Part shown: piece by piece, positions 26,731 to 33,906 of the stretch
Numbering within the stretch: position 1 is the stretch's first letter
Layout of the letters: every line of letters begins with the position of its first letter
Source: Caldifarciminota bacterium
GTDB lineage: Bacteria > Hydrothermota > Tepidihabitantia > B3-TA06 > JALVRC01
DNA length: 38,516 nucleotides
Assembly: GCA_027025255.1 (NCBI GenBank)
Contig: JALVRC010000083.1
Span: 1-38,516, forward strand
Direction of reading: 5' to 3'
Made by a program: the position numbers and the translations under genes
The notes under the pieces: model-generated
Told to the model about the DNA's origin: nothing
Databases searched by the model: none
What the model saw: the letters and a program-made list of their open reading frames with translations, nothing else

Positions 26731-27710
26731 TAACCCTCCTTTAGTATTGTTTCTATTTCTTCCACATCTTTTTTTGAACCTATAAATAATGGAACTCTTT
26801 CATGTATGCTATTAGGGACAATGTCTAATATATCCGTTGTCCCGTTACTCCCTTTTCCTCCAGCCTCTTTAACTATATAGGACAATGGTCCTGCTTCATA
26901 GAGAAGTCTTAGTTTTCCTTTTGGGTTTTTGCTTGTTTGAGGATATAAAAATACACCTCCATAGACAAGGTTTCTATGAAAGTCTGCAACAAGGGATCCG
27001 ATATATCTTAATGAGTGAGTTCTTTCTTGTTTTATTTTGTTTATATATTTTTTTATTCCTTCAGGCCAGGTAGAATAATTGCCTTCATTTATACTGTATA
27101 TTTTTGATTTTTCTGGGATTTTTATATCTTTATGTGATAGTATGAATTCTCCTATTTCCGGATCCAGGGTGAAACCATGAACTCCATTGCCGGTTGTGTA
27201 TACAAACATAGTGCTTGAACCGTATATTATGTATCCAGCTGCTACCATATTTTTTGCAGGTTGTAGCAGGTCTTCTTTGCTACAGTGGTCTTCTTTAGAT
27301 GATTTTTTATATATGCCAAAAATAGTACCAATGCTTACATTTGCATCTATATTGGAGGAGCCGTCTAAAGGATCAAAGACCACTGCATATTTGCCAGTAG
27401 CTTGTTTGAGTATTAAAGCTTCTTCATCTTCTTCTGATGCCAATATACATGTATATCCCCCAATCTCAAGAACCTTTTTGAAAATATCATTCGCATACTC
27501 ATCAAGTTTCTTAACCTCTTCGCCCTGAATATTTACTTTTCCTGTTACTCCAAGTATATTTAAAATCCCGGCCTTATTTACTTTAGCAGCAATAACTTTT
27601 GATGCTACTGCTATATCAGTCATAAGATTGGTAAATTCACCTGTAGCCGAAGGATGTTTTCTTTCTTCTTCTATTATGTGTTTTGAAAGGGTTGAAAAAA
27701 GTCTATCCAT
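26730..27710 (-). CDS. fbp: Class I fructose-1,6-bisphosphatase
   Basis: A 326-residue enzyme that removes the C1 phosphate from fructose 1,6-bisphosphate in gluconeogenesis. The metal and substrate sites are intact: ASEED at 91-95, DPLDGSSNID at 113-122 followed by ANVSIGTIFGIY, then YIIYGSSTMFVY, YIGSLVADFHRNLVYGG and KLRLLYEAGPLSYIVKEAGG. Length and motif order match class I FBPase. The N terminus (EFTNLMTDIAVASKVIAAKV) is also typical. It is followed without a gap by aldolase and phosphofructokinase, so opposing enzymes of the same step share a transcript. Confidence 0.94.
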   Translation of the reverse strand: MDRLFSTLSKHIIEEERKHPSATGEFTNLMTDIAVASKVIAAKVNKAGILNILGVTGKVNIQGEEVKKLDEYANDIFKKVLEIGGYTCILASEEDEEALILKQATGKYAVVFDPLDGSSNIDANVSIGTIFGIYKKSSKEDHCSKEDLLQPAKNMVAAGYIIYGSSTMFVYTTGNGVHGFTLDPEIGEFILSHKDIKIPEKSKIYSINEGNYSTWPEGIKKYINKIKQERTHSLRYIGSLVADFHRNLVYGGVFLYPQTSKNPKGKLRLLYEAGPLSYIVKEAGGKGSNGTTDILDIVPNSIHERVPLFIGSKKDVEEIETILKEG

Positions 27711-27721
27711 ATATTTTTCTC

Positions 27722-28753
27722 CTATTTAATTATTATAACAGGGGTTTTTATCCCTACATATTTTTTTAACTCCAGAAGGTCCTTATTATGCATTCTTATA
27801 CATCCTTCACTTGCTCTGTTCCCAATACTTTTAGGGTCATGCGTTCCGTGTATGCCTATACCATACCATGATTTTCCAGAAAAGGTCGCATCTTTTAAGG
27901 TATACAGCCTGAGAAAATATGGGCCGTATGCCTTAATTGGTCCTTTCCCGTCTCCAAAATCATGCAGCCAATTTTTTGAATCTTGTACCTGAGATATGTA
28001 AAAAATACCTTCAGGGGTTCTTTTGTCGCCTACTTTTTGTTTATCTCCCGGATTAAGTCCTATGGCTATGTCAAATGTCTTAAACAGTTGATTATTTTTA
28101 TATAGAAATAGCTTGAACAGTGATTTTTTTATGACAATATGGTATTGTGTATTCTTATTTTTATTAAAGGAAGGGATGTAATCATATCCAAGAACAATGA
28201 TAATGTAAGGAATATCTATTGTTTTTAATATTGGTTCGGTCTTTAGAAAGGTTGTAATACGTCTTGTGAGTTCAAGGTATTTTTTAGAAGTGTACACCTG
28301 CGTTGAGAGAACTGTATCAAAATCAAAATTATCAACGGTAATATTGGAGATACCAAATTTATATTTGATTTTATTTGAAAGAGTTTTAGCCAATCCTTTT
28401 CTTTTGGTAGCATTTAGTATAAATATTTTAAGAAGAGTGTCATCTGTTTTGATTATATTGATACCAGCGTATAAGTGAGGAACTGTGAATGTATCATTTT
28501 TTATACTTATATCATTAAAAACATCTTTGATGTCTGCTCCCTTACTATTCATTGAGAGATGTAAATATGCATTTAACATGTATTTATATTCTCCATCTGT
28601 AGTTCTTATCTCGTACTTGTTTAACAGAGGAGAAAGATTTCTTTTCAGCGATACATTATCAATCCCAAACCCTGATATATTATTTACAACTATGAGTTCT
28701 TCTTTAATATTACAGAAGATTAGGGATAAAAGGCTAATACTTAGCAATCGCAT
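27722..28753 (-). CDS. L,D-transpeptidase (YkuD) with N-terminal LytR_C-like domain
   Basis: A 343-residue envelope protein. MRLLSISLLSLIFC is a short signal or lipoprotein-like start. Residues about 107-192 resemble a LytR_C domain (LKIFILNATKRKGLAKTL ... IIIVLGYDY). The YkuD domain covers about 203-343: TQYHIVIKKSLFKLFLY, GDKRTPEGIFYI and the active site IHGTHDPKSIGNRASEGCIR, with His302, His305 and nucleophile Cys318. YkuD enzymes form 3-3 cross-links in peptidoglycan or attach lipoproteins to it. It starts 20 bases inside the end of the upstream gene. The LytR_C assignment is by pattern and weaker than the YkuD call. Confidence 0.85.
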   Translation of the reverse strand: MRLLSISLLSLIFCNIKEELIVVNNISGFGIDNVSLKRNLSPLLNKYEIRTTDGEYKYMLNAYLHLSMNSKGADIKDVFNDISIKNDTFTVPHLYAGINIIKTDDTLLKIFILNATKRKGLAKTLSNKIKYKFGISNITVDNFDFDTVLSTQVYTSKKYLELTRRITTFLKTEPILKTIDIPYIIIVLGYDYIPSFNKNKNTQYHIVIKKSLFKLFLYKNNQLFKTFDIAIGLNPGDKQKVGDKRTPEGIFYISQVQDSKNWLHDFGDGKGPIKAYGPYFLRLYTLKDATFSGKSWYGIGIHGTHDPKSIGNRASEGCIRMHNKDLLELKKYVGIKTPVIIIK

Positions 28754-30605
28754 TTAACTTAGCCGTGGCTCGTTTAAGGTTATTTCTTGCCTTTACATGT
28801 TTAGGGTCCATTTCAAGCACCTTTTCCCAGTACGAGATAGCAAGTGTATAATTTTCATTGGTATACGCCATAAGCCCTTTAAAATACATATTCTCAATCT
28901 CTTTTTTACTGTACTTTTTGACGTTCTTTTTAGATATTTTGTTCAGGTATTCTTTGGCTTTTGAATTGTTAGGCTCAATCTTTAAAACAGTATTAAAATA
29001 TATAGATGCAGATTTGTAGTTTTTCTGGTTATATGCTGTTATCCCCTTGTTTAGGGTTACATCAATGTTTGTTTTATTTGATTTTTTATACTGGTTGATT
29101 TTCGTATTGATTTCTTCAAGCATAATTCCGTATTTTTTTGCTTTATATAGTTTATTAAGTGCAGCTGAGTAATTTCCTTTTTGTGCTAAAGTGACAGCAC
29201 TTTTTATAAGAGAGGAGACAATTTCTTTTCGTCTTTTGGAAATATTGTCCTTGAGTTTTTCTGCCTCTTTGTTATTAGGACTTTCTTTTAAAATATTATT
29301 GCATATTTTCAGTGCTTTATCGTATTGTTTGCTTGTAAAGTATTTATAGGCCTTTTCAATTTTCAATTTTATTTCCTCTGTTTCTTTCATGGAAAGGGCT
29401 ATTGCAGTACGTGAGAGCTCTATGTATTTGTTGACCTCTTTATTCTCAGGATAAATAGCCTTTGCTCGTTCAAGCTCGTACAGAGCATTGAAATAATCGT
29501 TATTGTTGTAGTATTGCTTAGCTCGATTCAGGTATTCGTTGAATTGAGCTGTTTTTATACGTGCCTTTATCTCGCCTAACTTCTCTGCTATTTCATTATT
29601 TTCAGGGTCCCAGATAGAAGCAATATCAAACATGTTTTCAGCAGTTTTTAAGTCCCCATTGTTCATAGCAGTTATGCCTTTGTTATAAAATATCTGGGCA
29701 GTTGCCTGTTCTTTTTCGTTTGTCTCTTTAACTATTGTTTGGGTTTTTTCAAAACCTTTAAGGTTAAATCTGTATCCTGCAGTTAGCATTATGAAGCCTG
29801 TAAGCAAGGATTGGGCATAAGAGATATCAGTATAGAACTTCCCTGTATTTATTCCAAGGCCTAACGAGGGCACAAGCGTTTTGTATGTATTGGTTTCATT
29901 CTTTACAAATGTTGCTTTCATTCCAGAGCGTAAAAATATTATATTAAGATAGGATATTTCAATTCCTCCTTTAAAAACTGACTCATGGTTCGTTAAATTT
30001 CTGTCATAAGAGATAAACAAGCTCGGTGTGTTGTTAAAAAGACTGTATTTTAGACCAAGGGATAATGTTAATGGTTGAGGAAAGGATATATTTATATGTT
30101 TTATTGGTGTACCAAGATGTAATAGAGAAAGTCCTATGGATAAATTGTTAAGAAGGCTGTATCTTAATCCAATATCGCAAAAAATTCCTCCTGCATTGTC
30201 ATTAAGTAATTTAGAAGAAAGAAGCCCGGTGTTTATTCCGAATGAAACATGCGAAAATGCTTTACTGTAGTTAAGAAGAATGGATGTATTTATAACATTA
30301 CCGTTGTTTATTATATTCCCCTGAGAGTCACGTAACTCAATGCCTGTTGAGTAGTATGAGGCAGGAAAGACATATATATTTCCCCATGTGAAATTAAAAC
30401 CTAAAAGTAGTGAGGAATAGCCAGCGTTTATAAATATCATTTGTGAAGCAGCTATTTCCGGGGTTGTAATATTAGCAGAAACAGCTGGATTAAAATAAAT
30501 GGAAGAAGAGGCATTGTCTGCGGTTAATGCCCCTCCCAGGCTTAATGTATATGCACTGGGAGGTATATACAGTACTCTTGCAATAGTAAATAACAGATTT
30601 ATCAT
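28734..30605 (-). CDS. PorV-like β-barrel fused to tetratricopeptide repeats
   Basis: A 623-residue fusion. After a minimal hydrophobic start, residues about 15-290 resemble a PorV/UPF0164 barrel: AYTLSLGGALTADNASSSIY with FNPAVSANI, then alternating strands to FIMLTAGYRFNLKGFE. Residues about 300-623 are α-helical TPRs (AQIFYNKGITAMNNGDLKTA, LNRAKQYYNNNDYFNALYEL, LNKGITAYNQKNYKSASIYF, FKGLMAYTNENYTLAISYWE), at least five. Lys and Asn are frequent. The start has GAGGTG upstream and overlaps the preceding stop by four bases. The TPR part would sit in the periplasm and could join the barrel to another envelope component. That role is inferred. Confidence 0.75.
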   Translation of the reverse strand: MINLLFTIARVLYIPPSAYTLSLGGALTADNASSSIYFNPAVSANITTPEIAASQMIFINAGYSSLLLGFNFTWGNIYVFPASYYSTGIELRDSQGNIINNGNVINTSILLNYSKAFSHVSFGINTGLLSSKLLNDNAGGIFCDIGLRYSLLNNLSIGLSLLHLGTPIKHINISFPQPLTLSLGLKYSLFNNTPSLFISYDRNLTNHESVFKGGIEISYLNIIFLRSGMKATFVKNETNTYKTLVPSLGLGINTGKFYTDISYAQSLLTGFIMLTAGYRFNLKGFEKTQTIVKETNEKEQATAQIFYNKGITAMNNGDLKTAENMFDIASIWDPENNEIAEKLGEIKARIKTAQFNEYLNRAKQYYNNNDYFNALYELERAKAIYPENKEVNKYIELSRTAIALSMKETEEIKLKIEKAYKYFTSKQYDKALKICNNILKESPNNKEAEKLKDNISKRRKEIVSSLIKSAVTLAQKGNYSAALNKLYKAKKYGIMLEEINTKINQYKKSNKTNIDVTLNKGITAYNQKNYKSASIYFNTVLKIEPNNSKAKEYLNKISKKNVKKYSKKEIENMYFKGLMAYTNENYTLAISYWEKVLEMDPKHVKARNNLKRATAKLNAIAKY

Positions 30606-31909
30606 TTTATTATCACCTCACGTTTTAAAATTGTTTCATATATTCCGTCTTTTGCTTTTGCTATAATTTGAACATAATACATACCACTTTTAAGAGAGGA
30701 TATATCTATGGGTATTATATTGTCTCCTGAAAGATTATCCTTTTTTATGCTATATACAAGAGTACCATCTTCAGTAAAGAATTTTATTTCCACAGAAGCT
30801 TCTTCATTTAAAAGAACCCTTGAAAATATTTCTTCTTGGTTATTTTGTGTAGGTGTAGGTGTATATGGGTTAGGATATATGTATGTGTTTTTAGTATCAA
30901 TAATACCTTTGGTCGGGAGTATATTTACAAACAAACGTAAATTTTCCCTTTCATCCTCTGTATTATAAACAACAAGCAATATTTCAAGATTTCCGGGAGC
31001 AATGCCTTTTGGTAGATAGAGTATGTTAATTTCTCTTAAAGGCTCATCAGGGGTTACGGTAAGAGAATCTTTTATATCATCGTTCTGACGGAATTTTATA
31101 TTTATCTTTGTTATTGCAATGTCTAATATATCATCAAGAACTTTAACATTCAATCTAATTGTGTCTCCTATAAGGTATTTGGAACTGCCTACTGTGGCTT
31201 TTACCCATTGATACGTTCCTTTCTCACAATAAATACTCTCTGAAATCGGTTCACTTGTAATATTATTTTTACTTACAGCCCATAGAGTAACTGGATATGT
31301 TCCGGGTGCATTAAATCTGTAGATAAAACTGAATGAGGATAAAGTGTCATCTTCATTTTCGGGGATAGAAACGATAGTATCTCCTGCTATATCTGCAAAT
31401 ACCTTATCAGGTGAACATTGGGGCGAGGTATAGTAAACATTCCCCGATATTTCAAATTCTTCATTTACATAAACAGGATGAGGAATAATATTGAATTCAT
31501 AAATGTAGAGCTCACATTCTTGAGTGTCTTCGACAAAGTATGTAAAAACATAGCCGCTATCAAGGGGTTCTTGATCAATACTCCTTAGCCCATTTGATAT
31601 TAGAACTATTACAGTATCACCGTTTTTAAACGGTTCGTCAGGAGTAAATATTATCTTTTTGTTTTGATCTATCAGTTGTTTTTCCCCAGGTACAGGATTT
31701 TGGGTTAAGCTCGTAACAATAAAATTTAAATTAACAGTACTGGGATCTATAGATTTGTTGAATAGAACTTCAATTATTTGGTTATTAGGTATTATTGAGC
31801 TATCTTCCGGGATAGTTTCCTTAACATAGAATGCAAGATTTGCAGGGTTTAAGTTATTATTGGTCAAAATTCTTGAGCTAATAAGGTTTAATAAAATAAA
31901 ATATATCAT
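30602..31909 (-). CDS. Secreted Ig-like protein with FlgD/T9SS-type tail
   Basis: A 435-residue protein, first gene of the minus-strand operon. A short hydrophobic start (MIYFILLNLISS) follows AAGGAGGTTAG. Residues about 30-130 form a Big_5/SbsA-like Ig domain (IPEDSSIIPNNQIIEVLFNK, then KKIIFTPDEPFKNGDTVIVL). A second β-sandwich follows around 140-230 (NIIPHPVYVNEEFEISGNVY). The tail from about 340 begins with YIYPNPYTPTPTQNN and ends with ISSLKSGMYYVQIIAK and REVIIK, like FlgD Ig or type A sorting domains. No catalytic motif is visible. It is likely a surface or cell-envelope protein handled together with the PorV-TPR fusion it overlaps. Confidence 0.7.
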   Translation of the reverse strand: MIYFILLNLISSRILTNNNLNPANLAFYVKETIPEDSSIIPNNQIIEVLFNKSIDPSTVNLNFIVTSLTQNPVPGEKQLIDQNKKIIFTPDEPFKNGDTVIVLISNGLRSIDQEPLDSGYVFTYFVEDTQECELYIYEFNIIPHPVYVNEEFEISGNVYYTSPQCSPDKVFADIAGDTIVSIPENEDDTLSSFSFIYRFNAPGTYPVTLWAVSKNNITSEPISESIYCEKGTYQWVKATVGSSKYLIGDTIRLNVKVLDDILDIAITKINIKFRQNDDIKDSLTVTPDEPLREINILYLPKGIAPGNLEILLVVYNTEDERENLRLFVNILPTKGIIDTKNTYIYPNPYTPTPTQNNQEEIFSRVLLNEEASVEIKFFTEDGTLVYSIKKDNLSGDNIIPIDISSLKSGMYYVQIIAKAKDGIYETILKREVIIK

Positions 31910-31934
31910 CTAACCTCCTTTTTATACCACATAA

Positions 31935-31962
31935 ATAATACACACATACATATATTTGTCAA
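31935..31962 (-). promoter_or_regulatory. Promoter of the ten-gene minus-strand operon
   Basis: On the minus strand, TTGACA (31962-31957) and TATTAT (31940-31935) are 16 bases apart. They lie about 25 bases upstream of the ATG at 31909, in the divergent gap. No comparable element is visible in the short gaps further down the operon. Confidence 0.75.
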
Positions 31963-32248
31963 GAATTAAAAATGTATTTAATCAGTTAGTTATAAGGCAA
32001 TTGTTTACTTTTTTCTTTATTCTTCTCCCCTTTCTTCTGATGTTTATTTCCCCTCACGAAGGGAGGAAAAGAGTTAGGGGAGATGGGGGTACTTCCCACT
32101 ACTCAGATTTTAGATCTTAGTTGTTTTACAAGAGGGGGATAATGTTTCTTATTTCTATATTATGTTTTTTTTATGAGAAAGTTTTTTAGAAGGTATTGAG
32201 AATGTGTTGCGAAGGATTGACTTTAAAGTTTATTGTAGTATTTATCTC
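31963..32248. other. Divergent intergenic region without a gene
   Basis: No convincing reading frame lies here. The centre holds C-rich then G-rich patches: TCTCCCCT near 32024-32031 can pair with AGGGGAGA near 32076-32083, and between them is a CCCCTCACGAAGGGAGG segment at 32050-32066. Long T-runs occur at 32164-32172. A related C-rich/G-rich pair recurs after the next gene, so this may be a short interspersed repeat remnant. Confidence 0.4.
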
Positions 32249-32276
32249 TTGACAATAAACAAATATTATATATAAT
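32249..32276 (+). promoter_or_regulatory. Promoter for the PEGA/FGE-fold lipoprotein
   Basis: TTGACA at 32249-32254 and TATAAT at 32271-32276, 16 bases apart, lie 43 bases before the chosen ATG at 32320. Both hexamers are consensus. Confidence 0.8.
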
Positions 32277-32319
32277 AGTGATAAAAATAAAATTTTAAAA
32301 GCTAATAATGGAGCTATGT

Positions 32320-33420
32320 ATGAGAAAAAAATGTATACACTTTATAGAATTAACAGTTGTTTTTTTTCTATTTACATGCCAGAAGTCTGAGCCTCTGGGT
32401 TCGATATTGATAACAACCAGCCCTACAGGCGCAAAGGTGTATTTAGATGGCAAGGATACAGGGGAAAAGACAGACTGTACTCTTGAGAATGTATTAACAG
32501 TTAGTCATACAATAAAGTTAATGAAGGAAGGGTATGAGGATTATGAGACTACTGTGACGGTTGAGGTAGGGAAAGAGGTAGAGGTCTCAGCTACTTTATC
32601 CCTTCAAATAGCAGACATAGAATGGGTGCATGTCCCAGAGGGCTGGTTTAGTATGGGTTCAGAGGATAGTGATGCGAATAGTGATGAGAAACCTGTTCAT
32701 AGGGTATGTTTATCTGGATACTATATATCAAAGTATGAAATTGTCAATAAGCAGTACTGCAAGTTTCTAAATGCAATAAGAGATGAGATAACAACAAAGG
32801 AAAGCGGTTCAGGCGTAGATTTGTATTACAATGGTAATCCTATATACAATCTACCAATGAATGATGAATGGTATGACCAGATAGGGATGTTAGGAGATGC
32901 AGATTCCTTCTATGTGAAGTCAGGCAAAGAGAATTATCCAGTAATAGAGGTAACATGGTACGGAGCAAAGGCATTTTGTGAATCCTATGGCTGGAGATTG
33001 CCAACAGAGGCAGAGTGGGAGAAGGCAGCGAGGGGAACAGAGAAGAGAAAGTATCCCTGGGGCAACCAAGATCCATACTACAATGGGAAGTATTATGCGA
33101 ATTATGATCCAGGAGATTATGATTCAGATGGTTATAAATACACTGCACCAGTGGGTAGTTATCCGGATGGCATATCTCCTTATGGATGTTATGATATGGC
33201 AGGGGATGTATGCGAGTGGTGCAATGACTGGTATGATGAAGATTACTATTCTCAGAGCCCTGATTATAACCCGCAGGGACCGTCAACAGGTTCTTACCGT
33301 GTTAAGCGCGGTGGCAGCTGGTACTATTACGCAAGGAGCATTCGTTGTGCGTTTCGTAATGGTAGTACGCCGAGCCGGTTTGGCAACAAACTTGGCTTTC
33401 GTCCTGTTAAGGATGAGTAG
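32320..33420 (+). CDS. Lipoprotein with PEGA domain and formylglycine-enzyme-type (C-type lectin) fold, DGR-like variable end
   Basis: A 366-residue surface protein. ATG 32320 is chosen over 32308 because GGAG at 32310-32313 lies six bases before it and nothing precedes 32308. The start MRKKCIHFIELTVVFFLFTC resembles a lipoprotein signal. A PEGA domain covers about 26-90 (GSILITTSPTGAKVYLDGKD). The FGE-sulfatase fold covers 93-366: WVHVPEGWFSMGS, EKPVHRVCLSGYYISKYEI, WRLPTEAEWEKAARG, RKYPWGN, DMAGDVCEWCNDWY, and VKRGGSWYYYARS to LGFRPVKDE. The paired active-site cysteines expected near the C terminus of true formylglycine enzymes are missing, so it is probably a binding protein. The last 130 bases are about 51% G+C, clearly above the rest. 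It is transcribed alone. Confidence 0.85.
   Translation: MRKKCIHFIELTVVFFLFTCQKSEPLGSILITTSPTGAKVYLDGKDTGEKTDCTLENVLTVSHTIKLMKEGYEDYETTVTVEVGKEVEVSATLSLQIADIEWVHVPEGWFSMGSEDSDANSDEKPVHRVCLSGYYISKYEIVNKQYCKFLNAIRDEITTKESGSGVDLYYNGNPIYNLPMNDEWYDQIGMLGDADSFYVKSGKENYPVIEVTWYGAKAFCESYGWRLPTEAEWEKAARGTEKRKYPWGNQDPYYNGKYYANYDPGDYDSDGYKYTAPVGSYPDGISPYGCYDMAGDVCEWCNDWYDEDYYSQSPDYNPQGPSTGSYRVKRGGSWYYYARSIRCAFRNGSTPSRFGNKLGFRPVKDE
33296..33420 (+). other. Candidate DGR-type variable region at the 3' end of the FGE-fold gene
   Basis: The segment encodes VKRGGSWYYYARSIRCAFRN and on to LGFR, the layout of variable regions in DGR target proteins. Fourteen codons at positions expected to vary (33322-33330, 33337-33342, 33346-33348, 33352-33354, 33358-33366, 33373-33375, 33379-33387) all end in C or T, as if derived from AAC or AAT by change of the first two bases. 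They include TAC, TAT, AGC, ATT, TTT, GGT and GGC. I count 64 G or C in 126 bases. A weak hairpin (AGGAT 33410-33414, ATCCT 33423-33427) follows. No template repeat or reverse transcriptase is in the window. Confidence 0.45.
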
Positions 33421-33634
33421 TTATCCTAAAAGAAGTGAGAGGTAAGAACCCCTCAAAGGAAGGAGGGGAATATGGGAGAATGGAATATAAGAAGGTAAAA
33501 CATGCAGGTGAGAAGTGCCTCTTAAGTAAAAAAAGAGAGAAAACGTAGTATTCAGGCTTTTGTGTATGTGAAGGTTTTACGTATCCAGCATGGGTATTTC
33601 CCCTTTTCTCAATATTTTATCCAAAATTAATTAC
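33421..33634. other. Intergenic region without a convincing gene
   Basis: CCCCTC at 33449-33454 and GAGGGG at 33463-33468 can form a six-pair hairpin. A strong GGAGGGG before ATG 33472 opens only an eight-codon frame, followed by a seven-codon frame from 33502. Neither looks like a real gene. No similarity to the variable region of the preceding gene is seen. Confidence 0.4.
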
Positions 33635-33662
33635 TTGACATTCTAAAAAAAGTATGTAAAAT
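33635..33662 (+). promoter_or_regulatory. Ferredoxin promoter
   Basis: TTGACA at 33635-33640 and TAAAAT at 33657-33662 with a 16-base spacer lie 29 bases before the ferredoxin ATG. AAGGAGG follows at 33681-33687. Confidence 0.75.
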
Positions 33663-33691
33663 AGTGTTTGACAATACAATAAGGAGGACGG

Positions 33692-33871
33692 ATGAAAATA
33701 GTCATAGATGATAATTGTATCGCATGTGGTGTCTGTGTAGATATATGCCCTGATGTATTTGAACTGGGTGATGATAAAGCATTGGTTATTGAGGGTGCTG
33801 ATACAAATGCAGATTGTGTTCAGGAAGCGATTGATTCCTGTCCTACACAGTCAATTTCAATAGAAGAATAA
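33692..33871 (+). CDS. Single-cluster [4Fe-4S] ferredoxin
   Basis: A 59-residue soluble electron carrier. The cluster ligands are C9, C12 and C15 in NCIACGVCVDICP, plus C50 in DSCPTQSIS. Two further cysteines, C19 and C42, fall at the places of the disulfide pair known from Thermotoga maritima ferredoxin, which the whole protein resembles closely in length and sequence (PDVFELGDDKA against PDVFQLGDD). The ATG follows AAGGAGG with good spacing, and the gene has its own promoter and terminator, so it is monocistronic. Its redox partners are not in this window. The fourth Cys in the first motif does not imply a second cluster, because no second CxxCxxC is present. Confidence 0.93.
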   Translation: MKIVIDDNCIACGVCVDICPDVFELGDDKALVIEGADTNADCVQEAIDSCPTQSISIEE

Positions 33872-33877
33872 TATTCG

Positions 33878-33906
33878 GGAGAGAGCTTAAAGCTCTCTCC
33901 TTTTTT
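33878..33906 (+). terminator. Intrinsic terminator after ferredoxin
   Basis: GGAGAGAGC (33878-33886) and GCTCTCTCC (33892-33900) form nine pairs around TTAAA, followed by six T. It ends exactly before the ATG of the next gene at 33907. Confidence 0.85.

Noticed and set aside
32308..32319. ATG 32308 as the start of the FGE-fold lipoprotein
   Set aside because: It has no ribosome binding site, whereas ATG 32320 has GGAG six bases upstream and gives a proper signal sequence.
22846..32319. Sigma-54 (-24/-12) promoter for the NtrC-type regulator or neighbours
   Set aside because: No TGGCAC-N5-TTGC-like element was visible in the intergenic gaps.
32840..33445. Overlapping frames on both strands across the FGE-fold gene
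   Set aside because: They mirror the composition of the real gene and encode His/Leu- or Met/Arg-rich sequence without domains.
33472..33498. Mini-gene with a strong ribosome binding site
   Set aside because: Only eight codons before a stop, with no sign of leader-peptide function such as repeated amino acids or an attenuator.
33421..33691. DGR template repeat downstream of the variable region
   Set aside because: I found no stretch resembling 33296-33420 here or elsewhere on either strand of the window, and no reverse transcriptase.
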